Shown piece by piece: positions 49,049 through 61,079 of a stretch of 64,000 nt of DNA. Positions within the stretch are counted from its first letter, which is position 1, and each line of letters opens with the position of its first letter. Made by a program: the position numbers and the translations under genes. Source of the DNA: Humulus lupulus (Eukaryota; Streptophyta; Magnoliopsida; Rosales; Cannabaceae); contig NC_084793.1 in the NCBI RefSeq assembly GCF_963169125.1, forward strand, positions 213,058,652 to 213,122,651, in the 5' to 3' direction. A model generated the notes under the pieces. It was not told the origin of the DNA. It made no database searches and worked only from the letters and a program-made list of their open reading frames with translations.

Positions 49049-50175
49049 TGTTGACCGATGAAATTGTCCAACGATCGTATGTACAGTATACGACACCTTT
49101 TGAACAAAATAAATAGAATAAACGACAGAGTACGATTATCTTAAGCAAACACACATAAATTTTATAGTGGTTCAGCCCTGTTCTGATGAATAGTAATAAC
49201 CTAATCCACTTAGCTTTTAGTATTGAAACACTCGACAATTACACTGATGAACAAAAGTATTCACTCATTTCTGATTTGCCCAGAATTTCTCCCCAAATAT
49301 TCTTCAGATCTCAAAAATTCCAGAAAAAAAGACTCCTTGAAATGAAGCCCTGGGTCCTTTATTTATAGTACCCAGGGGCTGTTACATTACTAGTAATATT
49401 GAGATCGTGGTTTGGTACACGATTATCGGGTAGTGGAGATACGTGTCCACCTCCCCATGATTATGAGATTGTGGGTCTTCTCGTTGTTTCTCTAGATCGT
49501 GGTGGATAATGCACGATAGAAACTTTTGGTAAGATGTTAAGTCTTTGTTGATATATGGAACTTAGGTGCTAGGCCCGACGACCCGAGCTTGGGTGCTAGG
49601 CCTATGACCTTCTGGGTGCTAGACCTGTTGATCCTTTGGGTGCTAGGCCTGTGACCTTTTAGGTTCTAGGCCTATTGATCTCAGCTTGAACGAGAGTGAG
49701 TATTTCTCAATGAAGTGTACTTGGGGGTTTAGGCCGACCACCCTATGAAGAATAGGGTGGGCCGACCACTCAGGTGGTTCTTGAGCATGTCAGGCCGACC
49801 ACCCTAGGGGTTGGGGTCAGGCCGACCACCCGTAGGGGTCCTTGGGCATACTGGGGCCGACCACCCCTGGAGTAGGGGTCAGGCCGACCACTCCTAGGGG
49901 ATCTTGGACACATTGGGGCCGACCACCCTTGGGGTAGAGGTCAGGTCGACCACCAATAGGGCTCTTGGGTCTGCTTAGGCCAACCACCCGTAGGGGTAAG
50001 GATCAGGCCGACCACCCCTAGGGGGTTTAGGCTTGGTCGACTTCTCTATAGGTGCTGGACCTATCTTTTTTGTCCGTTGGTCTTTTCTCAATACTTTGTC
50101 GTTTTCCCCTGATTTGTGATGTCACGTGTCACATTCTCATTCGCCATGTCATCCTCATATTTTTTAGGGATAACA
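49049..50175 (-). repeat. 5' LTR of element D (1127 bp)
   Basis: Pairs with 9505-10629. It has a minus-strand TATAAATAAAGG box at about 49362 and the GCCGACCACCC array at 49730-50030. It is followed on the right by the target duplication AAAAG. Confidence 0.9.
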
Positions 50176-50180
50176 AAAAG

Positions 50181-52774
50181 GTTCTTGACGAAACTTTAAT
50201 ACAATTGCTAGCGAAAGTTATATATATATTTGTACAAATCGTACAACTTCTATCTAATTGTGAATATTGCAAGAAACGACATATCATATGTACTAGACGT
50301 ACAATTTTTATCTAATTGTGAATGTGGAAAAAAACGTCTTATCATATGTACAAATCGTAAATTTAAATATATATAATATATCAAGTCATAAGAATGATGA
50401 ATGTTTTATTTCATTAATAAATTTGACCACTTGTTGGAAAGAAATAAGAAATAAAATGAGTGACATATTCATATTAAGATTATATCTATTTGGCTACAAC
50501 AAATATGATTATTATCATTGTGTATTAACTTGAATGAATGATGAAGTTGTTTATATTTAAAAAAAAAATGTGTTTTTAAGCACACACACCATGGAATAGA
50601 GAAAATGATGAAATATAATGTTGCTAAACATAATATTACAAAAACTGAATAGAGACTCCTGTAGAATCAATACGGTTATATGTTTTGAAGGATATTAAAA
50701 TTGTTTCATTCTCTAGTATAAAAAAATGAAACGTATACCAGTTATGTATATGCTGAATTTTTTTAGTGAAATACAAAGTATAGTGATCATAAAGTTCATT
50801 AATTGAATTGTTTTGGCATGATCAATCATATGCAATAAAATGTAAATAATTTCCCTAAATTTTAATGAAGAACCATAAGATTATTTTCATTATTAATTCT
50901 TATATGGTGATCGAGAAAATATGTATATATTATAGACATAACAAAGTTGATAATAATTGAAGCCATTGAAGTGATTATATAGGTACGTATAAATAATATA
51001 CATATTTGACAAGTATGTTGAAAATAATGAGATCTCTATAAGTTATGTCCATATGAGAAGAAATTATCATATTATGAATTATTGTCGACAATGTAAAATG
51101 TTTGCATATACAATAAACTAATATGAGATAGCAATGATCATGATATTAAAGTTTACTCACATATGACACAATCTAGGCAGTATAAAGTTTACTCACATAA
51201 AGTGAAGTAAAACCTTAGGGTGCAAATAAATATTTGTACAAGAAAAGTAATTCTAATGAGAAATTTGTATATTTGTACACAAATGAATTATTTTACAAAA
51301 TTTGCATAGACAAGAGATTGACTAAAATTAAGGCATATACATATTGTTATGAGAAAATATAATCAAGATTTGATTATAGCCTGTAGTATATATGATTTTA
51401 TAAGAATTGATATGCATCACATAAACGTTGCAACAAAAATTATTTATTTGGAGCTCCTAGTAATATGAGAATTTGAAATATCCAGAAGAATTTAACAAGT
51501 CTTAAGAGGTATAAATTCAAAATCGCGCGCATTATATAACAAAGATCTTTGTATGGATTAAAGACATGCAAGTGAATAATTATTTGTAATTACAACTAGG
51601 ATTGTCTATGCAATATGAATTTATAATTTATACGTTGTAAAAGGCTCTTGAAGAGCTTATGATTATATCATATAATTATTGAATAACAAACTATTAGATT
51701 GAGAATTATAAAATATATTGTTTGTTCATAAATTAGTTTATGAGTAGAGAAGTCCCGAAGTACTTCAAAGGCATAAAGAATCATACTGCATATGATCACT
51801 TGTTATAGAAATTAAAGAACATGGAACGAGAATACAACAAATATATGGTCTCGAGGTACCATCTTTATAACACATGAAATTTGATATTATCGAAGATATT
51901 CATTCATGTGGTCATTTTTTAAATTTTGGGTTGAACATAATCATATATGATGAATATCCACATATATGATGCATATTTATAACATTGTTGATATGATATG
52001 ATAATGAAAAATATTATATATACATGAATGATCTAATATGTTGGATAAATATTTATGTTCCATTCCACATACATACTCTAGAACAGTTATAGTAAATATG
52101 TGGTCATAGATAATTTATGGTGATATTTAAAAGTGGTTATTTATAATTACAATAAAAATCATATGAGATATCTGATCACCAAAGTTACCATGGATATTTG
52201 CATAGATATATATGTGTGTGTTGCACTCTTTTTCCCTTAGTTCAGGTTTTGTCCCACTGGGTTTTCCTGACAAGGTTTTTAACGAGGCAACCTTAATCAT
52301 ACTGAGATACTTGCAATTCATAAAGCAAGTGGAGAATGTGTAACTCAGATCAACGATACAACATATTCGATGAACATGTGGATTATCACCCGACAAAGAA
52401 GTACCAACAATTTTCTATAAAGATAATGGTACAATGCTTAGCTAAAAGGAGATACATTAAAAAATATAAAACTAAACACATTTCGCCGATAGTATTCTTC
52501 ATACATGGTCTTCAAAAGAGTGGTAATATTAATGTTCAAAAAAATTGATCCAGTGATAATCTCATATACTCATTCACAAAATCTTTATCAACGTCAACAT
52601 TCGAGAAGATGGTACATAAGATTGGAATGCGTCGACTAAAAGATCTCCATGAACGTCAAAATGAGGGGGAGTAAATATACAATGCACTCTATTTCCCTTG
52701 ACCGAGTTTTTGTCCCATTGGGTTTGTTGGCAACGTTTTTAATGAGGCAATATTTATGGACATCCAATGGGGAG
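50181..52774 (+). other. Copia-like internal sequence, right part, no coding frame
   Basis: AT-rich and heavily decayed; no domain can be read. Two copies of a motif with TTTTGTCCCA(C/T)TGGGTTT and AA(C/T)GAGGCAA lie at about 52225-52300 and 52680-52755. The second sits just before the purine tract and the 3' LTR, as in plant copia elements. Confidence 0.6.
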
Positions 52775-53042
52775 TGTTATAAATATTATATATATATATG
52801 GATGTCCATAATAATGGAGAATCACCAAGTTACCCAAAATTAAATATTGACATTAATTCTTAATTGTATTTGTAGTACTTACTTGATTTTCTTAGATCAT
52901 ATTCATATGTATAAATAGGGTTCAATCGCCATTGAAACAAGACACAAGAGTTTCACTCTCTCTTTACTTCTCTTTCTATTACTCTGTCTATTTCTTTTAT
53001 TTATAATTTATATTTCAGTATTCTTAATAGTTTTATAATGCA
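52775..53042 (+). repeat. 3' LTR of the copia-like element
   Basis: Starts TGTTATAAATATT after AATGGGGAG and ends ATAATGCA. Direct repeat of about 8000-8247, with TATAAATAGGGTTC at about 52909. Confidence 0.78.
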
Positions 53043-53289
53043 TACTTTACATTTAAGAAGTGTGAAATTTATTAAAGTTTCTTTTATCTATAGCATCATT
53101 TTTTTAATACATGTGGAAAGAATTTTTAACAATTTATGATGAGTTTAATAGAAATGTGTGTAGCGAAAAAAAATAATGTTATAGATAGAAGCACTCATAA
53201 TTAATTTAATATTTTTAAAATTTAAGGTATGTCAATTTTTTTTATTAAAAAATGATAAACTAATTAATATATAAGTGATATTAAATATT

Positions 53290-53505
53290 TTAGATGCATA
53301 ATAGAAATAATTTTTTAATATTTGATAAAAATATTTAAATTAATTTATCAAAATAATATATTTGATAATAATTAAGTAATTATTTAGTTAAAAAGAAAAG
53401 AAAAAAAAGGTGTTACATTTTTTTTATTAAAATCTTATTTTACCCTTATAAATTAGATTTTAATCAATAAAATATAACATTGGAACCTATATAAGTCAAA
53501 ATATA
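53290..53505 (-). repeat. Right arm of the split foldback element
   Basis: Inverted match to about 7815-7990. The outer end (TATAGGTTCCAATGTTAT on the minus strand) is at about 53490. The stretch 53043-53290 next to the copia LTR may be the central part of the foldback. Confidence 0.6.
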
Positions 53506-53525
53506 AAAATTAAGATCTAATCGCT

Positions 53526-53562
53526 AAAAAAAAAAAAAAAAAAAAAAAGAGAGAGAGAGTCT
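53526..53562 (+). repeat. Poly(A) and (GA)n tract
   Basis: A run of about 24 A followed by GAGAGAGAGAG. Confidence 0.9.
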
Positions 53563-54519
53563 AAATGATACAAGTGGTGCTAGAGATGCCTCCAAAATTT
53601 GATCTTCCTTTCCAAGTAAGCTTTAATTGGCCAGGCCATAGTAGGACAGATTTTAGTTGGAGAATGAATGGTGACTTGACTTTTGAAAGCGCATCGAGAC
53701 TCCATCCTTTTTTTTTTCTTATGGACCAAACTCCATTCAATTAATAACTTTATATATTTTTAGTAAATAAAAAACAATATCTTTTATATTTGTCAAAAAA
53801 AAAATCTTTTAAATAATAATAATAATAATAATAAAAGAATGATAGTATGGTTTATCTTATCCTTTTCAGTGGCTATATTTGTGTCATGAAGCATTATGTT
53901 TTGTCACCACCCATTTAGATCTATAATAAGTATTGATGCATTTATCTATTAAAATTGTTACTAGAAATTTTAATTTTATTTTGTATACTCTTATGGCACT
54001 AAAAAATAACAAGATTATTGGAGAATAGCTTCTCTATCCCTTTTTTTTTCTTAGTATGCATTCACTACCTGATATTGTTTAATTATAAAGGAAAAATTGA
54101 ATTAAAAAAACTAGTTGTAAAATGATCTTCATTTTATCATATTTTTTATTTTTCAATAAAACCTTCGGCAACTGCAGAGATTAAAAAAAAAAACTCATTT
54201 GATTTTGAATCGTTTATTATAAAAGGAGTAATTTGACATTGTCACATATTATTATTCTAATTATTATTTGAATGGTTAATTTAAGCTTGATTTAAATTCA
54301 AACTAGATCATAATCTAGTTGGAACCAAATTTAGATTGGACTAGTCTCTAGCCTAGTTCGAACTATGTTATGATTTAGTTCTAACTTAGGTGAAGTGGTG
54401 AAAAAATTGGCCTAATTGATAAGTTATTGGGACTATTAAGCATTAGTATATTTCCTTTAAAAAAACAAAATATATATTAACATATTTAAATAATTTCCCC
54501 ATTCAGTTTATAAAAGAAT
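53563..54519. other. AT-rich intergenic DNA
   Basis: No gene recognised. An (AAT)n microsatellite is at about 53815-53835. Several T/A runs are present. Confidence 0.6.
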
Positions 54520-54868
54520 ATTGGGCGTTTTAAAAAGTTTATCCTCTTAAAATCAATAGTATTTGGTTGGAATACATCCTGTTTTTTCACCCTAGTAGTT
54601 CTATGCATAGTCAGTACTATAGCCCCAATCATGACTACTAATAAAATAAGACTATGAACCAAAAATCAGACGAAATAGTAGGTATAAAGTAAATTGCCCA
54701 ATGTTTCCAAATGAGTCCAACTTCATACCTTTTCGGCATAAACTTTATATCTCAAAGAGGCCATATTTCCATGGGTTGGTAGTAAAAGAATGGTTTCATT
54801 ATCTAAAATGAAGAACATTTTTCACTAAAAGATCAGTCCAATTTTACCCCTCTCTGGTAAATACCCAC
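54520..54868 (-). pseudogene. nad6: Nuclear copy of mitochondrial nad6 (NUMT), 3' two-thirds
   Basis: Read on the minus strand it follows plant NADH dehydrogenase subunit 6 closely: FFILDNETILLLPTH, then YKVYAEKV, ETLGNLLYTYYFV, SLILLVVMIGAIVLTMHRTT and KKQDVF. The reading frame is kept for over 100 codons but holds stops where the family has Trp or Arg (for example two adjacent stops just before KMFFILD, at a FWWEMF-type position). It is a dead copy in nuclear DNA; the active gene belongs to the mitochondrial genome. The flanking stretch to about 55240 differs in texture from neighbours and may be part of the same transfer. Confidence 0.85.
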
Positions 54869-55240
54869 TCACGATCTATTAAAGGGCAAGTAGCTCGATT
54901 GGTTTGAATCCAATTCATGAGATGGCAATGATCTTTAGTTGGTCATGACCATAATGTGTTGTTTTTTATGCAGAGTCATAACTTATCTAAATTCTTATTC
55001 CCATCTCTAGAAGGTCTTCTAAGAAAATGAAGATAATACAATAGTAAAGAAGGGGAAGTGAACGTTTGGTTCGAAGAGGGAAGAGATGCGTTAGCTACTT
55101 GCTTTGTTAGAAAGCTAAGCTACTAATTTACTGTTGAGAGTTAGCGAAGAGGATAGATAGGCAGGGGTTAGTGCTAGCTAGTATTAGAGAGCTTGCTGGA
55201 TGAGAGCAGACTAGACCGAGTTCTACTATCATACTGTTTA
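54869..55240. other. Possible continuation of the mitochondrial insertion
   Basis: Less AT-rich than the surroundings, with no open frame. I could not assign it to a mitochondrial gene. Its adjacency to nad6 and its base composition suggest mitochondrial non-coding origin, which is inference only. Confidence 0.35.
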
Positions 55241-55923
55241 CAGTATAAAGAGCGAATAATAGCTGATTTTTTTGTTAGAAAAAAAATAAAGAGAAATTTA
55301 TAAAAATATGGTAAATTTAAATTTAGTTTCTATAAATATAGAGAAAAAAATAATTCTACCAAAATATGACTTTTTTTGTTTGAACATTTTTATGAATTTT
55401 TTCTCCATAATTTGGTAATATTATTTTTGTTTCTCATATTTCTTTGTACAATAAACGGTTACTAGTATGGAATTAAAAATATTTTTTTCTTATAATTGTT
55501 TTCACATCAATATTTTAGTCTATTAGTGACATATAAGCGGTTACCACTATAAAATTAGTTTTTTAAAAAAAAAATTATTTTGATAACTAGTTAGCACTGT
55601 AAAATTAGTCATTTTAAAAATTAATATGGCACTAAGCCATTACCATAAAAAAAAGTTTTGAAAAAAAAACCATTCGAACGAAATGAAACGACATCCTTCT
55701 CTTTTTCATTTACTCTGCAATTACTCCCTACTTTTACTGCTATTCATACTCATTTATTGCACTCTATTTCAGCAACAACATAAAAACAAATATGGAAAAA
55801 AGACGAAGCATTTATTTCTCACCTTCGTATTTGATGCTTATTAATAAACTATTATATTATATCACTGGTTTTATAAAATTATCACCAGTAGTGAGTGAGA
55901 GTGAGAGATTTGAGAAGAAAACA
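55241..55923 (+). promoter_or_regulatory. Upstream region of the CAD gene
   Basis: AT-rich, with no gene and no clear TATA box at a convincing distance. Purine-rich leader sequence GTGAGTGAGAGTGAGAG lies just before the ATG at 55924. Part of it (55270-55680) has short imperfect inverted repeats that might be a small transposon remnant. Confidence 0.4.
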
Positions 55924-58900
55924 ATGGCAAAATCACCCACAGAAGAGCACCCACAAAAGGCTTTTGGTTGGGCTGCTACTGATACTTCTGGAGTCTTATC
56001 ACCTTTCCATTTCTCTAGAAGGTTTTTTTCCTATATTATTTTTATATTTTGTGAATATATGGAAGAAAAAAAAAGAGCGTATTTTACATATATTTGATCT
56101 GAGTTTCTTTTGCTATTGGAGTCCTGATAGATTCTTGCAGTTGAGAACAGAGCTGTCGATAATAAGCATCTGTGTTTCTTTCTGTTAAAGATTTATTTCT
56201 GATCTGTTAGTGTAAATATTATTATATTACTTCTTAGATTCTTCTGTTTTATAATTATTAAATATATAAGCAAACTTAAAAAAGGTTACTAGCTAAACGC
56301 CAAGTTTGTCTTAAATTATATAAATTTACCCCTGTGGCCTTTTTTTTGTGATAAAAGGTTGATTTTATCAATTAATTTATTAATATTTTAATGATTTATT
56401 TTTCTGTTGTTCTAAACGGGTTCAAGCCCTCTCCAACAGTGTCTCAAATCTAATGTAGCCTTCCATTACATGCAACTTCGTGAATTTCTTTGAAGTTATG
56501 TTAATGTAAATCTTTGGAGCATAATTGCTGTTTGCTCTTTGGACCATTTATTTATTATTCATTTTTCTGGGTTGAAAATGACAAAGGGCTTTAATCCATA
56601 CTTCTGGGATTTGATTTGCCTTCAGATCTTTTTAAGTTTTTGTTATCAAGTGATTTGCATTTTTTTTACTATTAACAACAATAAATAATGGTTATGATCT
56701 GTTATGTGGTTCACCAGTCACCAGTTTTGGTTGGTGAGTCTTGGATTTGAGAATGTGTTTTTGCATTGTTGGCAGGGACAATGGTGATAATGATGTCACT
56801 ATAAAAATCCTTTATTGTGGAGTTTGCCATTCAGACTTACATTCTGCAAAAAATGAATGGGGTTTTACAAACTACCCCATTGTTCCCGGGTATGATTTAT
56901 TTTTATCTCTCACCTGTTTCTAAAATTTATTTATGTATTTGAATCTACCAGTAACAGAAGAATCTCACTATAATAAACTACTTCCCCAGAAGAAATTTGG
57001 GTGAGCACTGAGCAGAACATGAATACTTTTCATCATTGGATGTCTATCATAGGATAGGACTGTGTTCCAATGTTTGTTTTTCATATTTTGTCAAAATACA
57101 AAAGCATCCACTTTTTAATGTATTTTCTTTGAAATCCTACAAAGTTTCCTTGGAGAAACAAAGTTGCCTAGGTGGGTTCATATAAGTAACATATATAAGG
57201 TTAAATTTAACAGGGACTTGTGCAATTTGATTCGTTTGTAACTGTTGAAAAATTTCTTCAACAATAAAATCATGTGGGTTTTATGAGGAACAGTACTCTG
57301 GGTCATGTGCATAATGAGTGGTTAAATTGTGTTGGACAAATAATTTGAATCCTTTGGACTCTTTGCAAGGAGATTTTACATGTGTGTTTTTTTTCCCTTC
57401 TCTGATCATCTGTACTTTTTTTCGCTATAAGCAAGTTTTAGTTCATTAACTCGTATATTTTTCTTAATTGACTCTCTATAAATTTCTCGTTGGCAAAAGT
57501 TTGCTACATATCTTCATATTTGACAAATTTGTAGTGCACATATTGTAATGGAAACAGATCTTTCTTCATGTTTTTTTCCACTTTTTAACTCAAGCAGAAG
57601 AAAACTTGTAATACAAGAACAATGGAAGTCTCTTTCCCAGTTTCTTAACTTTGTAGATTTGCATACTCACACACAAAACATTAAAATACTTGCAAGAACA
57701 CCATCACAAATCATTTTCTCTGGGAAACGCTATAATCTCGTTAAAACACCATACTTGTTTGTTCTTTTATTTAAAAAACAACGATGTATTGCTGAAAAAA
57801 AGAAAGAAACACTGATGTATTGATAAAAGATGATGAAAATCAATTGAGTTACATCTTTATTGCACCATATAGCTACACCTGCCAATCAGACTGTAGCATC
57901 AAAAAAGATAATTCTTTGCATTCCTTACTCTTGAAAATCCAAATAGCCATAAACGTTTAACCTTATCCCATATAACTCTCACATCCTCTTCGAAGTCATT
58001 GAAAATTCCACAATTTTGTTTCAACCAAGCTGCCCAAAGAACAGCAATAACAGCAGCTATGTTCCACATTGTCTCCTTCCTACCAAATGTTGGAGGATAT
58101 CGTGACTCAAGGAAGGCCATACCCAATCAATCCCTATACCTCCCAAATGTTGCAGGATATCTTATCACTTGTTGTACTGCAGGCATGAGATTGTTGGCAT
58201 TGTGACAAAAACTGGGAGTAATGTGACAAAGTTTAAAGAGGGTGAGCGTGTTGGGGTTGGTGTCATAGTAGGATCCTGCGAGACATGTGAGATTTGCGAA
58301 CAAGACTTGGAGAACTACTGCCCACGAACAATTTTCACTTATAATGCCCATGACCATGACGGGACTAAAACATACGGTGGCTATTCCAATATAGTGGTTG
58401 TTAACCAGCGTTTTGTGCTCCGGTTTCCTGACAACTTGGCTCCTGATGCTGGTGCTCCACTTCTGTGCGCTGGGGTCACTGTGTACAGCCCAATGAAATA
58501 TTATGGAATGACAGAGCCAGGTAAACATTTGGGTGTGGCAGGTCTTGGTGGGCTTGGTCATGTTGCTGTGAAGTTGGGAAAGGCCTTTGGATTGAAAGTG
58601 ACTGTCATCAGCAGCTCCCCATATAAGGAGTCCGAGGCAATTGATAGACTTGGGGCTGATGCTTTCCTTCTTTCTTCTGACCCTGCAAAAATTAAGGTAC
58701 TGATAATTAGTTTTTAAATGAAGAAATGACACTGAAATGTACTTGAATCTTTTGGAATTCTGTCTGTATCTAAACGAAGTAGAAATGTCTATATATTTTA
58801 TTGGATATGATTTATTGCCAGAACTTCATGGGAGTAAAGTAACCACCTTCACATCAAGTTCTGTCTCTTTATGGATGAAAACTTGTGAGTTACATTTCAG

Positions 58901-59903
58901 TAGTTTAATGGTAATAGTAGTACAAGTTGTTCCTTAAATATTCATACGACCCTTCAAACTCCATCGTCTCTGTCTCTTCTTGATTTTCTTTTTCTATTAT
59001 TATTTATCATTATACTACTTCAATCATGATGTTAGTTGGTTATAGCCATTTTATTCAAGGTATTTGGTAAACCAATACCTGTGTGTAACAATTACGGGTC
59101 TAACACTATCTTTGATTGGTAACGGAAGTGTTTCATTTCAATTTCTTTTTTTTTTCCCATTCAGGCATCTTTGGGCACTATGGATTTCATCATTGACACT
59201 GTGTCTGCAGTTCATCCCCTGACCCCATTACTTGCTTTACTGAAGCTTAATGGGAAACTGATCACTGTTGGTTTACCTAATAAGCCTCTGGAGTTGCCTA
59301 TTTTTCCTCTAGTTTTGGGTGAGTCTCAAACATTGCTATGGATATACTAAATTTATTTTCAAACATTATACTCAATAATGCGGCATGCCTTGTTAATCAT
59401 ATATGTACATGGCTAGACCCCCCATTAAAAATATACGACTGGTTAGAAAGGCATGACAAATATTTGAGGGTAGTGTTTGATTGCGAATTTTATGTTTAGT
59501 AATTGCAATGTTCCTTCATATAGCTTATGATGTTAGAATGATCATCCTTTTCATAAGAGTTTCTTTTACTTCAAAGATTATTTAAGCCATAACTGAGAAC
59601 ACAAAAGCTTCTTTACGAGTACAAAGAAGATTAAACATTTGATGGGCAATGCCTTTTTAATATGTTCTCACTCGTTTCTCAAAATATTGCGTTGCATGAA
59701 CAGGGAGAAAAATGGTTGGAGGAAGTGATATTGGAGGGATAAAAGAGACGCAGGAGATGCTAGACTTTTGTGGCAAGCACAACATCACAGCAGATATTGA
59801 GCTGATCAAGATGGAGGAGATTAACACAGCCTTTGAAAGGCTTGCAAAATCTGATGTGAGGTACCGGTTTGTAATCGACGTGGAGAACTCTTTTTCACAG
59901 TAG
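55924..59903 (+). CDS. CAD: Cinnamyl alcohol dehydrogenase / mannitol dehydrogenase-like protein, 5 exons, 359 aa
   Basis: Zinc-dependent medium-chain dehydrogenase, expected to interconvert alcohols and aldehydes with NADP(H) in the cytosol. Exons 55924-56021, 56776-56889, 58183-58696, 59165-59318 and 59704-59903 all have GT/AG introns and sum to 1080 nt (359 residues), the normal family length. Catalytic zinc ligands are Cys47 in YCGVCHSD, His72-Glu73 in PGHE and Cys166. Structural zinc Cys are 103, 106, 109 and 117. The cofactor motif GLGGLGH is at 191-197. The N-terminus ([22 protein letters not shown]) is typical of the ELI3/mannitol dehydrogenase clade, not the main lignin CAD clade. 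The substrate cannot be decided from sequence. No lesion seen; it is the only intact host gene here. A possible poly(A) signal AATAAA is at 59942. Confidence 0.95.
57899..58126 (-). pseudogene. LINE-type fragment inside intron 2 of the CAD gene
   Basis: A 75-codon open stretch, opposite to the host gene, with the pattern [19 protein letters not shown] followed by a Trp-rich tail. It resembles the C-terminal end of plant non-LTR retrotransposon proteins (the region after the zf-RVT domain). It is short and isolated. Near it, a roughly 20-bp motif (CCAAATGTTG.AGGATATC) occurs twice (about 58083 and 58143), the second close to the splice acceptor. Confidence 0.45.
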
Positions 59904-61079
59904 AGTAGAGTAATCCTGATGGATTTGGAATCTAATAATTGAATAAAATGAGAAATGTTGGACTATGTATGCTATATGAGATGAAACTATGGAACCCTAC
60001 AATGGATTTCTATTAGTACGTGATGGATACTTATGGTTCTTTCTATGTTGGCCACACAGTAACATTATTCTCTCTCTCTCCTCTCTATTTTCTTTTCCTT
60101 GTCGTTTGGTATCTTAACTACATCTTTTGCAGTCAATTTTCGTGACAATGTTCTTGGTTTATTTATGGTGCTTTTAGCTAATAGGTGAGATATAGGGTTT
60201 AGAAAATCAGTTATAGAGCTTAAAATAATAATTTTATTCATTTGATGACTCACTCCACTTGGACTATAAACCAAACTAGGATTCCTTTGGGAACAACACA
60301 TCATCTTCCATCTACCAAAGCTGGTAGACTGGTAGTGTTTTAGTAGATCACAAATTTAGTGTTCTGGCTTTCTAGGTTCCTCGTTAATTTTTTTAATAAA
60401 AATTTTTCTTTTATTTAAATTAATTACTTTGTTGGTATCAAAACTTTGGAAAAATCTCATTTTGTTATTTCTCCTCAATTTGTCATTTGTTATTTTTTTA
60501 ACACTTAAATCTTTCCAACGCTGTTTGGTATGAAGAGTTCAAAAATATCTCATAAGGAGAAGAATTTAGTTATATTTGATTATGGCAAATGAATATACTT
60601 GTGATTCCGAAAGATATGAAAAGTAGTGTTTGATTGAATATGAGAAGGGAAAATTGATTTTTGATGCATAAAAGGGAGTCCTATGTCAAAAATACCCTAT
60701 CACTTTACAAATATCACTTTGGACCTATTATTTACCCTACTTCCCAAAATAACCCTGCCATTTTTTCCCCACACTCTCTCTCTCTATTCTCTTTTAGTCT
60801 CTCTGTATTCTCTCTCTCATTCTAGGTCCCGAAGCCAAAAAATCATCCAAACCCACATTTGAACCGTCAGAACCCAACGAAATCGGAGAAGGAACCCACA
60901 GGCCTGTGAACCGATCTTTTCCCTGGAGAAGTACCCAGAAGCACCCAGAGAAGCACCAAGAGGATCGGAGTAGGCAAAGGTGAGGGATTTTATTTTTAAT
61001 TTGCAAAGTCTGGTTTTGTTCTTCATTTTTCTTCATAGGATAGATCGGGGCTGGGAAATACAAAGATCTAAGTTTTTTT
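59904..61079 (+). other. Intergenic DNA downstream of CAD; possible leader of the next gene
   Basis: No gene is recognised. A CT-rich tract lies at 60772-60820. 60820-60980 is GC-richer and could be a 5' exon of the broken DUF1985-type gene, since GCAAAG/GTGAGG near 60976 would make a donor site. This is inference. Confidence 0.4.

Larger units (their letters stand above)
9505..50175 (-). mobile_element. Gypsy element D (Tat-like, lacks integrase), hosting elements C and B
   Basis: LTRs are at 49049-50175 (5', since the element reads right to left) and 9505-10629 (3'). Both outer flanks carry AAAAG (9500-9504 and 50176-50180), a perfect 5-bp target duplication in the copia-like element. Read on the minus strand the order is LTR, primer site, gag (48994 down), protease, RT, RNase H (ends 44141), a tandem array (44075-43300), the 3' flank of the antisense gene, the antisense gene (+ strand, 25247-27791), a 40-bp repeat block, the polypurine tract and the LTR. 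Element C lies in the 40-bp repeats and B lies just past the antisense gene. The LTRs differ at many sites, so this is an old insertion. Confidence 0.9.
8000..53042 (+). mobile_element. Decayed Ty1/copia-like element, split by nested insertions
   Basis: Two direct repeats of about 250-268 bp (about 8000-8247 and 52775-53042) share GGATGTCCATAATAATGG and a TATAAATAGGGTTCAA promoter block. The right one is preceded by a purine-rich AATGGGGAG tract and begins TGTTATAAA. Just inside it is the 'TTTTGTCCCATTGGGTTT...AATGAGGCA' type motif common at the 3' ends of plant copia elements. The internal sequence (8248-9499 and 50181-52774, about 3.8 kb) holds no usable reading frame. Gypsy D interrupts it at AAAAG. 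No target duplication could be recognised. Confidence 0.72.

Noticed and set aside
50181..52774. Coding capacity in the copia-like internal region
   Set aside because: Only short frames under about 90 codons without RT, integrase or gag motifs.
54869..55240. A mitochondrial tRNA gene in the flank of the nad6 copy
   Set aside because: A short tRNA-like stretch (GTAGCTCGATTGG) is present but no cloverleaf could be drawn.
54000..55240. Chloroplast DNA insertion
   Set aside because: The readable protein is mitochondrial nad6; no plastid gene is recognisable.
58127..58732. 201-codon minus-strand frame
   Set aside because: It lies opposite CAD exon 3 and has no family features; a shadow of the real gene.
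60794..61063. 89-codon minus-strand frame
   Set aside because: No recognisable domain, and it overlaps a CT-rich tract and the likely leader of the DUF1985-type gene.
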